Assembly: GCA_030180135.1 (NCBI GenBank)
Contig: CM058236.1
Coordinates: 620,001-684,000, forward strand
Source: Orychophragmus violaceus
Lineage: Eukaryota; Streptophyta; Magnoliopsida; Brassicales; Brassicaceae
Direction of reading: 5' to 3'
Length of the DNA: 64,000 nt
Below are positions 11,583-22,807 of this stretch, one piece after another; the stretch's first letter is position 1, and every line of letters starts with the position of its first letter. Both the position numbers and the translations under genes were made by a program. The notes beneath the pieces were generated by a model. That model saw nothing but the letters and a program-made list of their open reading frames with translations. It did no database searches and was not told the DNA's origin.

Positions 11583-12173
11583 CAGATTCGATGGTTTAGG
11601 TTATGGAACCTGAAACCACAGAACCAAACCAAGACAAATCATTTAATTAGAAGAATTAAAACATAATAAAACTGAACGTTTTAAATGGTTCCGTTCCTCA
11701 ACCAAATATCAAGTGATGCTTGATGTCTTTCCAATCTTGTCAACTGTCAAGACCCATTTAATTGTGCGATAGACTTGCAGTGCAAGATGTCCACAATTTC
11801 ATGAGTAAGACAGGAGGTAATCGTGTTGATGGACTTGCAGTGCAAGACATCAACAATTACATGACTGAAGATATTGGTTTACTTGACTGGGCCATCAAAA
11901 TCGTTTTGGGCTCAGAGACATCAGGTGGATTTGACATGAGATGTCAATCCACAACCAAGAGTTATATTGGATATAACTAGCAAGGTTGTTGCTTACCTAG
12001 ATAGCTAAAATTTGGGTGATAGCCAGTGGCTCACTCAAGTTTAGTGAAGTATGGGTCTTGGATCATTATATTCATCTGAGGAAACAATGTTTGAATATAA
12101 TGCGAGTTTTCTTAATTGTTAAGAATTCTCATTTCTTGAACATCATAACTAAAACCTCCCTTGTTTTTCAGCT

Positions 12174-15100
12174 ATGTCTAGCACAAACCATCGTAACAAT
12201 TTCTCCCTGCGATCCGTCCTTGAGAAGGACAAGTTAAATGGATCCAACTTTCTTGAATGGTATCGGAACTTGAGAATTGTTCTCAAACAGGAGAAAAAGG
12301 ACTATGTCCTTGAGAAAGTTCTCCCCAAGAAGTACCGAGCCAATGCATGGTAGTCAGATAAGGATGCTTGGGATAAGCATTCTAATGATGTGGTGGATGT
12401 GAGTTGTCTCATGTTGGCTACCATGAACTCGGAATTGCAGAAGCAATATGAGTACGTGGAGTCGCCAGTACAGATGATCACTGGCCTGAAAAGTATGTTT
12501 CAGGAGCAGGCACGAACTCAGAGATACCAGACGGTTAGATCTCTGATTGAGTGCAAGCTACCAAAGGGCGAACCAGTTAGTCCTCATGTCATTAAGATGA
12601 TGGGTTATATTGATAACCTGGGGAAACTGGATTGTCCCATTAGCCAAGAGTTGGCTACTGACATCATTCTACAGTCACTGCCGTCAAGCTATGATCAATT
12701 TGTTATGAACTATAACATGAACAACTTGACGAAGACGTTGACTGAATTGCATGGGATGCTTAAGACTGCTGAACCTAACATCAAGAAGGACACCCCAAAT
12801 GTCCTTATGGTACAAAATGGTAAAAAGTTTAAGAAACTTGGTAAGAACAAAGGTGATGGCAAGACGAGCCGATTGTGAATCCAAGCGAGTCTGGCCATGT
12901 TCCTAAGGTTAAAACCAGTCCTTCTGAAGATGTTAAGTGCCGTTATTGTAATGGTTATGGGCATTTGAAAAGAAACTGCAATAAATTCTTGGAAGATTAT
13001 GAGAAGCTGAAGAAGACGTACGAGACTTCTTCTTCAGGTATTAGGTTATAGAAGTAAATGTTACTTCTTATAGTCCTACTTATTGGGTATTGGATGCCAG
13101 CTGTGGTACTCATATTTTGTGAAAATGTGCAGGGCCTGAGCAAAAGTAGGACTATGGAGAAAGGACAAGTGGACCTATGAGTGGGAATGGAGCAAGAGTT
13201 GCTGCATTAACCGTAGGAGTATTTCATTTGTCTTTCCTTTTAAGGCATGTTATGAACTTAAAACTGCTACTATGTACCTGCTATGAGCAGAAAGATTATT
13301 TCTATTCCTTGTTTGGATATGGAAGGATATCAGTTTTCAAGTTAAGAATAAGTGTTATTCATTTGATTACAGTGATATATTTTATAGTAGCAATCCATTA
13401 GAGAATGGACCTTATGTTCTAAACCAGAATGTGCCTAACTATAACATTAATACCAAGAGATTCAAGTCAAATGATACGAGTCAAACTTCTCTGTGGCATT
13501 GTCGTTTTGGGCTACATAAATGAGAAATAGATTCAGAAGCTCCATAGTGATGGGCTTTTGGGCTCATCTGATTGAGAATCATAATGAGTAAAGTGGATCT
13601 TGTTTATTAAGTAAAACGACAAAGGCTCCTTTCAACAGAGATAGTGTCGATCGACACAAACGGTGCGTCGGTCAATACAGGTTGCGAACGATCAAAATGA
13701 AAGGGCCAGAAGCTTATTGGGCTTTATACATACGGATGTATATGGACCGATAAGCAATAGTGCTGGAGGAAAATTTCAGTACTTCATTACCTTTACTGAT
13801 ATTTTCAGTAGGTATGGTTATGTCTTATTTATAAGACATAAGTCAGAATCTTTGAAAGGTTCAAAGAGTTCCAAAATGAAGTACAGAATCAATTTGGCAA
13901 AAGGTATTAAAACTCTACGATGAGATCATGGAGGTGAATACTTAAGTCAAGAATTTAGTGATCGTCTGAGAGATTGTGAAAGTGTTTCACAATTCACTCC
14001 TCCTGAATCGGACTTTATTAGATATGGTTCGATCAATGATGAGTCACTTAGATCTTCCATTATCCTTCTAAGAATACGCTCCAGAAATGTCTGAGTTTAC
14101 TTTAAATAGAGTTCCATCAAAATCAGTTACAGAGATACCACATGAGATGTGGAATGTAAATGTTTCTGATTTATCCATCATGGAGATTTGGAGTTGCGAG
14201 ACTTATATAAAACGTTTAATCTCTGATAAGCTCACACCCAAATCTGATAAGTGCTACTTCATTGGTTGTCCTAACAAAACCAAGGCATGTTACTTTTGCA
14301 ACCAGTTCGAGAACAAATTGTTTGTTGCTCGGAACTATGTTTTCTTGAGAAAGACTTTCTTTCCAAGAAGAACAGTGGGAGTAAAAGTACAACTCGAAGA
14401 AATTCGAAAATCACAGGAGACTGCTCAACCTGATGAGGAAGAGCAGCAGTTGGATCTACAAAGAGTTGTAGAACCTGCACCTGTGGTGCCTAGAGTTTAT
14501 AAAGGATCTGGTGAATGTATATTCGATATACATTTAAATGGCGAGTTTCTGAAGAAGTGTCGATCGACACAAAAGTTGCATCGATCGACACAGATCGCGA
14601 ACCAAATATTGATTTTGGTTTATGACTTAATTAACTACGGTTTAAATCTTGGTTAATTAGGTCGTGGTAAAAGTATACATATGAGATATGTGTGCGCGAC
14701 TTTTACAGAAAACTGAAGCTCGCAGATCCGAAAGGATCCGTCACGAACCCGAGAAATATGGATTTCTCGTAACTAATTGTCGTGATCTACTGATCATTGA
14801 AAGTGACGGGCCTGCAAATTTTGAAGAAGCAATGATGGGCCTTGACTCCGAAAATGGCTGAAAGCCGCTGAATCCAAAATGGGATCCATGTCACAGAACC
14901 AAGTATGACTTGGGTTGATTTACCCGATGGTGTAGAAGCCATTGTGAGTAAATGGATTTTCAAGAAGAAAAGATGACATGGATGGTTATATTCAGATGTA
15001 CAAAGCTAGGTTGGTGGCAAAAAGGGTTTCAAGTAAATTCATGGTATTGAATGTGAAGAAACCTAATCCCAGACACCGTGCTAATGTCCATTCGGATTCT

Positions 15101-15740
15101 CCTAGCAACCGCCACTCATAATGGTTATGAGATCTGGCAGATGGATGTGAAAAAAGTTTTCCTTAATGGGATTCTGGGAAAAGGATGTGTACATGACACA
15201 ACCTGAAGTTTTTCATTGATCCTAATGAAGCTAGGAAGATATGCAAGCTTCATCAAACCATTTATGGATTGAAGCAAGCATCTCGGAGTTGAAATCTTCG
15301 TTTTGATAAAGCAGTCAAAAGGTTTGACTTCGTCATGAATGAAGAGGAACTGTGTGTTTACAAGAGGACTAGTGGGAGGGCAATTGCATTTCTAGTATTA
15401 TATGTTGATAACATACCACTTCTCGGAAATGAAGTTCCATTGTTTCAGTCTGTTAAGACTTGATTCGAAAGTTGTTTTTCGATAAAATTATGGGAGAAAC
15501 CGTATACATTCTTGGAATAAGAATCTATAGAGATAGATTGGATAAGCTAATTGGATTGTGTCAAGATACTTATATTGATAAGGCCTTGCACATGTCCAAT
15601 ATGCAGGATTCCAAGAAGGGCTTCGTGCAAATGACTCTTGGTATTACTCTTAGCAAGACGCAGTGTCTTGCGACACACGCTTAGCAAGGGCGAATGAGGG
15701 TCAGGCTACTGCTAAAGGCATTAGATGTCTTAAGATGTGA
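12174..15740 (+). pseudogene. Copia A2 gag-pol, heavily degraded
   Basis: Collinear with A1 gag-pol but carrying many stops, frameshifts and deletions. Recognisable pieces include the gag block 12390-12878, remnants of the CCHC knuckle and protease near 12930-13110, an integrase piece 13663-13923, a piece near 14087-14500 and reverse transcriptase remnants near 14990-15680. Most of the RNase H region is missing: sequence jumps from the start of the C-terminal part to the last few codons near 15700-15740. Two stretches resembling LTR sequence are embedded in pol, at 13637-13692 and 14504-14708. No functional product is expected. Confidence 0.9.
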
Positions 15741-16530
15741 TCTTAATTTTAGAGGGAGTCATTGTTATTAATTTTAGTTATGATATGATTATGTTATTGA
15801 AATCTGACATCTGTATTATTTAATAATGGTTATTAAATAATAGTCCCAAAGTAATTTATGACATTTTATAGGTCATCAAGTATGTGACTTGATCATGAAA
15901 CCCTATATGTAATAAATGACATAAATTATGTTGGTCCCTGGTCGAGGTTGTTAAAGTGGGACATTAACAACCGCGTGAGACTAGTATGTGAGGTGACTGA
16001 TGACTAAGTTTCATGGAGTCATTAATAAGAGTATTAAAGTCAATCACATAGATATGTGTTGGAGAACACAGGATCGGACATGACCCACTGATGAGAACTC
16101 TACGGGATAGTTATATAAGTATCATGAGAGTTTTCATTACGACTATAGAGTATAGTCCTTAGACCTGAGTTCATCATGTTTTCTTACATGTGAATTGGTC
16201 CGCTTTAACCTTGTCAAACGTCAGCCGTAACTGGTGACTATAAAGGCATTGATTGGGCGTATCATGAAGCGTGTGAAGAGACAGGGATGGAACAAGATGG
16301 GATTTGTCCCTCCTATATAACAGGAGATAAATATCTCAGGGCCCATCGAAGATTTGATATTGATAAATGTGTGGCCACACCCAAACGAGGTGATTGTCAG
16401 TCGTTTGTCTTGTCAGTATAAATCGGAGTTCGATGAACATGATCTTGGCTAATAAGGATGACACAGATCTTGCCTTATGCCAGATCGAGATATAGTGACG
16501 AAGGGATTAAAGGAATAGATGATTTCAGTA

Positions 16531-17222
16531 CAAGTGGGAGATTGTTAGGAATGTCCTGAAATCTATTGTACTTGCTCTAAGTGAAAGTCGTATAGTCGAG
16601 ATGAGACAATCACATAACACTAGGTTGTCATAACGCTTTGCTAGAAGCCACTTATGATCAATGAGTTGAGAACTCATTGCTAGTGTTATATGATCCTACA
16701 GGGTCACACACCTAAGCAAACTGGACGTTAAAGACGAGGTTGATCATTAATGTAATGATCTAGTGAATGCATATTTGATATGCATTCGATATCAATATTC
16801 TGGGGCAGTGTCGATCGATGCAAAGAGTGCATCGATCGATGCAACTCGCGGATTACCAGATTAATTCGGTTTAATCGCTGGTTAATTCCGTTATGGTTTA
16901 AGTCGACATATGTAAGATATATGGTCGACCTAAACTGTTTTTTAACTGAATTGACAGCCACCAGAACTTGAAGAGAAACCTCTGAAGAGATTGGATTTCT
17001 ATAGGCACTAGCATCCCTTATGTTCAGTTTGTGTGCGTGTGGATACCAGTAGAGGCGCAGCATTTGAGGCGCTCTAGATCTCGATTATCTGCAAATCTTC
17101 CGCTGCTAATCACCAGGTAATTCTGAGATCCCAATGATTCAATTACATGAACCTTAGATCCTAGGCTTGGAATTCAGACCAGGATTGCCTAATTGGATTA
17201 GGATCTGCTAGAAATTCCTTCA
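16531..17222 (+). repeat. Polypurine tract and 3' LTR of Copia A2
   Basis: The tract CAAGTGGGAGAT (16531-16542) abuts the 680-bp LTR that starts TGTTAGG at 16543 and ends TTCA at 17222. The TSD CCTAC follows (17223-17227). Confidence 0.92.
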
Positions 17223-17227
17223 CCTAC

Positions 17228-17297
17228 AGGGTCACACACCTAAGCAAACTGGATATAATATATGGGGTTGATCATTAGTGTAATGATCTGGTGAATG
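17228..17297 (+). repeat. 3' LTR of A1, segment 2
   Basis: 70 bp continuing A1's LTR (AGGGTCACACACC...) between the A2 and B insertions. GAATG at its end (17293-17297) is one copy of the B target duplication. Confidence 0.9.
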
Positions 17298-17976
17298 TGT
17301 AGGAATTCATTTGGTTGATCCTGATGTAATTCACAGATTCATATCAACCTAAACATACAGATCTAGGTTCTCTTGAATAGAAACATTACATGATCTCACC
17401 TTTTACCTGTTTGTTGCAGCGGAAGGAATTGAACAGGTCAGAGATCAGAGAGATGCACCGAGGGATGAATCCTCCAAAGGTTCACACACGCTTTCACAGG
17501 AAACAGCTGCTAGACCACCAGGGGAACTCGGCGCAGAGAGAGAGAGTTTACGGCTCAAGTGTTAGGGTTAATCAGTCTGAAACTCGAGTTTTATGACACA
17601 AAACTCGTCCTGTTCCATTTGGGCCATTTGGCCCAAACACCAATTAACTCGACGGCGTGCAGGCACTGCATCGATCGATGCACCTTGTGCATCGATCGAT
17701 ACACAGTACCTAAACCGTTTTATTCTCTCTAAGTACAGTAAATGCCTAGCACTTTTACCATACTTCTGCTAAACCGTTCCTACACGTTTTCCTGTTAGCT
17801 TAGGCGTGTGACCCATATGGGATCATATAATAAAAGCAATAAGTCCAAGACTTATAGATCATGAGCGGACTCTAGCAAGCCATCATGACCCCCAATATTA
17901 TATGACTTATGTCTGATCACTGACATACTCTTACTTTCTAGAGACAGTACCGAGATTACTGGACACAATTCCAACA
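17298..17976 (-). repeat. 3' LTR of Copia B
   Basis: 679 bp. In element orientation it begins TGTTGGAATTGTGTCC and ends CCTACA. H1 is a 17-bp inverted repeat at 17667-17683 and 17687-17703 with a 3-base loop. The polypurine tract lies at 17977-17988 (ATCTCCCACTTG on the + strand). Confidence 0.95.
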
Positions 17977-18829
17977 ATCTCCCACTTGTACTGGAATCTC
18001 TGTATTCATAATCCTTTTGTCTCAATATCTCGATTAGTCATAAGGCAAGATTGGTGTCATCCTTATAAAGCCTAATCTTGTTCATCGGACTCTGATTTGA
18101 TACTGACAATCCAAACGACTCGGGAAAGTCCGTTTGAGCATGGCCATGCGTTTTCCAGTATTCAAATCTCCGATTGGCCTAGAGATATTCACTCCATTTA
18201 TATTGGAGGGACAAATCCCATCTTGTTCCATCACTGTAAACTACTCATTTCATGATGTACCCAAACAAGGTCCTTATAGCTATCACAAAACGATAGCGTT
18301 AGACAATGATCAAAGTAGATCAGTCCATGTGCAGTCACATGCATGTGAACTCAGGTCTAAGGACTATACTCTATAGTCGTAGTAAGAATCTCTTATGACA
18401 CAGATATAAATATCCTGAAGAGTTCTTATAAGCGGGTCTTGTCCGGTCGTATGTTCCCAACATACACCTATGTACTGACTTTGATGCCGCGCATCTATGA
18501 CACACTGAGACTTTGTCATAAGTCACGTACCAATCCAGTCTCACACGGTTGTTGATGTTCCAATTTCAACAACCTTCGACTGGGGACGGGATGATATAAA
18601 ACATCTATCAAATATAGGATCTCATGATCAAGCTAAATGACTTTGATGACTCAAGATCAAGTCATTTACTTCGATGACCTATAAAATGATTCATATCATT
18701 TTGGAACGATTATTTCATCACAGTTAAAATAATCTTGAAATAATAATTTCATTAAACATAAAATAATGTTTTACAAGAACATATCAAATAACTAAAATAA
18801 AGCTCACAAAACTCCCACTCAAATTTAGA

Positions 18830-21800
18830 TTACATTTCAATGTTTCTAATGCCTACAGCTTCAGTTAGGAACTCGAGCTTAGGCCTTGGGAGTGGCTTTG
18901 TCAATGGATCAGCGACATTGTCATCTGTCGGAACTCGGCTGATCTTGACTTCCTTTCTATTAATGATGTCACGTATCAAGTGATATCTTCTTTGAACATG
19001 CTTGGATTTCTGGTGTGATCTTGGTTCCTTTGCCTGAGCTATAGCACCATTGTTGTCACAAAACAGTGCCAGAGGCTCAGCCGCATCTGGTATCACACCT
19101 AGTTCCATAATGAACTTTCGTATCCAAACAGCTTCCTTCGCTGCTTCTGAGGCGGCGATATATTCAGCTTCTGTAGTGGAATCAGCAACGGTGTCCTGCT
19201 TGGAGCTTCTCCAACTTACTGCACCGCCATTCAGACAAAAGACATAACCGGACTGTGACCGGAAATCATCTGTGTCTGTCTGGAAACTTGCGTCCGTGAA
19301 TCCACTGACTTTAAGCACATCACTTCCACCGTACACCAAGAATTTATCCTTAGTATGTCTTAGATACTTCAAGATATTCTTTACGGCAATCCAATGGTTT
19401 TCACCTGGATTTGACTGGTATCTACTCGTCATGCTCAATGCATAAGCAACATCAGGACGAGTACAGATCATGGCATACATGACAGATCCTATTGCAGATG
19501 CATAAGGAATATTCTTCATGCGCTCAAGCTCAGCAGCCGACGTGGGGCTCTGCTTCTTGCTTAGCGTTGTGCCATGTACCATTGGCGTGAAGCCCTTCTT
19601 GGAATCTTTCATGCTGAATCTTTGTAGGACTTTGTCAATGTATGAGTCTTGACACAAGCCTATCAGCCTCTTAGGTCTATCTCGATAGATCCTAATTCCA
19701 AGAACGTATGCGGCTTCACCCATGTCTTTCATGGAAAAACAACTTCCAAGCCAGTCCTTTACAGACTTCAGCATTGGAACGTCGTTTCCGAGAAGCAGTA
19801 TGTCATCGACATACAGAATAAGAAATACAATCTTGCTCCCACTAGATTTCTTATACACGCATTGTTCTTCTTCGTTTCTGATGAAGTCAAATTGCTTGAT
19901 CGCTTCATCAAAACGAAGATTCCAGCTCCTCGATGCTTGCTTCAATCCATAAATGGATTTATGAAGCTTGCATACCTTTCCAGCATTCTTTGGATCTATG
20001 TAACCATCAGGTTGTGTCATATACACATCCTCTTCCAGAATACCATTCAGGAAGGCGGTTTTCACGTCCATCTGCCAAATTTCATAATCATGAAAAGCTG
20101 CAGTTGCTAGTAGAATCCGAATAGATTTCATCATAGCCACTGGTGAATAGGTTTCATCGTAGTCCACACCGTGAACTTGTCTGAAACCTTTTGCCACCAA
20201 CCTGGCTTTATAAATCTGGACATTTCCATCCACGTCAATCTTCTTCTTGAAGATCCATTTGCACTCGATGGCTTTTACACCAGCGGGTAAGTCAACCAAC
20301 GAAAACACTTGGTTGACCGACATGGAGTCCATTTCGGAATCAGTGGCCTTGCGCCACTTAGAGGAATCTGGGCCCATCATGGCTTGATTGAAGTTCGATG
20401 GTTCATCACCATCAATGATCAAAAGATCATGACAGTCAGTCACGAGGAATCCTTGATATCTCTCGGGTTCGTGACGGATCCTCCCGGATCTTCGAACTTC
20501 AGGTACTACAGGTTCAGGCTCTACAATTTCTTGTAGGTCCTCCTGCTGCTCTTCCTCATTAGGTTGAGCAGTATCCTGTTCATCTTGAATTTCTTCAAGC
20601 AGTACCTTACTCCCACTATTTTTCTTAGAGAGAAACTCCCTCTCAAGAAAGTTACAATCCCGGGCAACAAAGATCTTGTTCTCGGAACGTAGATAGAAGT
20701 AATAAGCCTTGGTTTCCCGTGGATAACCAATGAAGTAGCATTTATCAGATTTTGGTGTAAGCTTATCTGAGATTAATCTCTTAACATAGGCTTCACAACC
20801 CCAAATTCTTAGATAAGACAGCACTGGAGCTTCTCCAGTCCATAATTCATATGGTGTCTTTGCTACTGCTTTTGATGGCGCTCTGTTTAGAGTGAACACT
20901 GCTGTTAGCAGAGCATATCCCCAAAGGGATATTGGAAGGTCTGTGTGACTCATCATAGATCGAACCATATCCAATAAGGTCCGATTTCTCCTCTCAGACA
21001 CACCATTCCATTGAGGTGTTCCAGGAGGAGTGAGTTGGGACACGATCCCACACTCTCTTAGATGATCACTGAATTCTTGGCTTAAGTATTCTCCTCCTCG
21101 GTCGGACCGAAGAGCCTTAATGCTTTTGCCAAGTTGGTTCTGTACTTCATTTTGGAATTCTCTGAACTTCTCAAAAGATTCAGACTTATGTTTCATTAAA
21201 TAAACATATCCATACCTACTGAAATCATCAGTGAAGGTAATGAAGTACTGATAGTTTCCTCTTGCATTTGTGGACATTGAGCCACACACATCAGTGTGTA
21301 TCAGGCCCAATAAGTCACTGGCCCTCTCGTTAGGTTTATTAAAGGGGGCCCGTGTCATTTTGCCCATCATGCAGGATTCGCATTTCTCACATGACTCAAA
21401 GTCAAATGAGCCAAGAAGTCCATTCGAATGGAGCCTCTTGATGCGTTTCTCGCTGATGTGCCCTAAACGACAATGCCATAGAAACGTTCGGTTTTCCTCA
21501 TTAGGTTTAAACCGTTTTGTATTAATGTTATAAATTGGCGCGGATTGATCGAGTATGTAAAGCCCATTCGTAAGAGGGGCAGAACCATAGAACAAATTGT
21601 TGCGATTGAAGGAACATAATTTATTCTTAACTGAAAAATCATAACCTTCCAAATCCAACAAAGAAATTGAAATAATATTTCTGCTTATAGCAGGTACAAA
21701 ATAACAATTATTCAGTTCTAAAATCAATCCCGAAGGTAAAGACAACAAGTATGTGCCTACAGCTAGTGCTGAAACTTTCGCTCCATTCCCAACTCGTAGC

Positions 21801-22807
21801 TCCACTTGTCCTTGCTTCAGCCTTCTACTGTTGCTGAGTGCCTGCATATTAGTACAAATATGAGCCCCACAACCAGTATCCATGACCCATGAGGTATTAT
21901 CAGAAGTAGTTGTATTAACTTCTATAACAAAAATACCTGATGAAGAAGTCTCGAAAGTCTTCTTCTTCAATTCCTTTAGACCTTCCTGGAATTTCTTACA
22001 ATCTCTTCTCCAATGCCCCAGTTCTTTGCAGAACCTGCACATGTCAGTTGGCCCAGCCTTGGATTTGGGCTTGGGCTTTGGCGTGTCCTTGTCCGCGACT
22101 TGGACAGCCTTGGCCGCTCCCTTATCCTTAGCAGAGGATTTCTTAAACCCCTTGCCCTTCTGCACCATAAGCACATTGGGGTCCTTGGCGGTTTTCCTCA
22201 AGTTGGGCTCTGCAGTCTTGAGCATTCCGTGAAGCTCAGGTAGTGTCTTACTCAAGCCATGCATGTTAAAGTTCAGAATGAACTGATCATAGCTTGCAGG
22301 TAAAGACTGCAGAATGATGTCGCAGGCAAGTTCCTGGCTGATTGGGCAGTCGAGTTTCTGAAGATGATCGAGATAACCCATCATCTTCAAGACATGAGGA
22401 CTCACTGCCGCATTCGCAGCCAACTTACAGTCCAAGAGGTTCTTAACTGTCTGGAACCTCTCGGTCCTAGCCTGCTCCTGAAAAAGCGATTTCAGGCTTG
22501 CCATGATCTCGATGGGAGACAATACACTTTCGAACTGTTTTTGCAGCTCAGGAGTCATTGTCACCAACATCAGGCAATAAACATCATTTTCATCTGACGA
22601 ATGATTTTCCCAAGCATTGTGCAGAGTCCTGGCAGCATTGGCAAGAGGCCTCTCGGGGAGGGGATCTCGAAGGACATAATCCTTCTTCTCCTGCTTGAGG
22701 ACCAGCCTCAAGTTCCTTGACCATGTCAGGAAGTTCGTTCCAGTCAGCTTCTCCTTCTCGAGAACAGACCGGATCGAGAATGTGTTTTGTGTGCTTGTAG
22801 TAGTCAT
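18830..22807 (-). CDS. Copia B gag-pol polyprotein, intact
   Basis: 1325 residues in one frame. Parts in order: gag (1-~230); CCHC zinc knuckle CRFCKELGHWRRDC (257-270), which binds RNA; protease with DTG near 310; integrase zinc motif HCRLGH...CEKCESC (~445-479); integrase catalytic D506, D569 and E605 with DD35E-type spacing; reverse transcriptase with YVDD at ~999-1002; RNase H from ~1140 (DSTTEAEYIAASEAAKEAVW), ending PLTKPLPRP near the C terminus. All catalytic residues I can place are present. One oddity is S in place of the usual P after the first integrase Asp (DVCGSM; A1 and D have DVCGPM). The ATG is chosen because it follows the conserved TTTCAG. Copia D encodes a near-identical protein of the same length up to the window edge. 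Confidence 0.96.
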   Translation of the reverse strand: MTTTSTQNTFSIRSVLEKEKLTGTNFLTWSRNLRLVLKQEKKDYVLRDPLPERPLANAARTLHNAWENHSSDENDVYCLMLVTMTPELQKQFESVLSPIEIMASLKSLFQEQARTERFQTVKNLLDCKLAANAAVSPHVLKMMGYLDHLQKLDCPISQELACDIILQSLPASYDQFILNFNMHGLSKTLPELHGMLKTAEPNLRKTAKDPNVLMVQKGKGFKKSSAKDKGAAKAVQVADKDTPKPKPKSKAGPTDMCRFCKELGHWRRDCKKFQEGLKELKKKTFETSSSGIFVIEVNTTTSDNTSWVMDTGCGAHICTNMQALSNSRRLKQGQVELRVGNGAKVSALAVGTYLLSLPSGLILELNNCYFVPAISRNIISISLLDLEGYDFSVKNKLCSFNRNNLFYGSAPLTNGLYILDQSAPIYNINTKRFKPNEENRTFLWHCRLGHISEKRIKRLHSNGLLGSFDFESCEKCESCMMGKMTRAPFNKPNERASDLLGLIHTDVCGSMSTNARGNYQYFITFTDDFSRYGYVYLMKHKSESFEKFREFQNEVQNQLGKSIKALRSDRGGEYLSQEFSDHLRECGIVSQLTPPGTPQWNGVSERRNRTLLDMVRSMMSHTDLPISLWGYALLTAVFTLNRAPSKAVAKTPYELWTGEAPVLSYLRIWGCEAYVKRLISDKLTPKSDKCYFIGYPRETKAYYFYLRSENKIFVARDCNFLEREFLSKKNSGSKVLLEEIQDEQDTAQPNEEEQQEDLQEIVEPEPVVPEVRRSGRIRHEPERYQGFLVTDCHDLLIIDGDEPSNFNQAMMGPDSSKWRKATDSEMDSMSVNQVFSLVDLPAGVKAIECKWIFKKKIDVDGNVQIYKARLVAKGFRQVHGVDYDETYSPVAMMKSIRILLATAAFHDYEIWQMDVKTAFLNGILEEDVYMTQPDGYIDPKNAGKVCKLHKSIYGLKQASRSWNLRFDEAIKQFDFIRNEEEQCVYKKSSGSKIVFLILYVDDILLLGNDVPMLKSVKDWLGSCFSMKDMGEAAYVLGIRIYRDRPKRLIGLCQDSYIDKVLQRFSMKDSKKGFTPMVHGTTLSKKQSPTSAAELERMKNIPYASAIGSVMYAMICTRPDVAYALSMTSRYQSNPGENHWIAVKNILKYLRHTKDKFLVYGGSDVLKVSGFTDASFQTDTDDFRSQSGYVFCLNGGAVSWRSSKQDTVADSTTEAEYIAASEAAKEAVWIRKFIMELGVIPDAAEPLALFCDNNGAIAQAKEPRSHQKSKHVQRRYHLIRDIINRKEVKISRVPTDDNVADPLTKPLPRPKLEFLTEAVGIRNIEM

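Larger units (their letters stand above)
10322..17222 (+). mobile_element. Copia A2: defective copy inside the A1 3' LTR
   Basis: 6.9 kb, TGTTGGG...TTCA ends, TSD CCTAC on both sides. It is related to A1 but a distinct subfamily: its LTR arms read CGATCGATGCA where A1 has CGATCGACAC. Its two LTRs differ at only about nine of 680 positions by eye, so the insertion is fairly young, yet its gag-pol is extensively broken. This mismatch suggests it was moved by proteins supplied in trans. Confidence 0.93.

Noticed and set aside
14504..14708. The LTR-derived insert in A2 pol as a spliceable intron (starts near GTGAAT, ends TTTTACAG)
   Set aside because: Surrounding pol is already destroyed by many other lesions, and the boundaries do not restore the frame cleanly.
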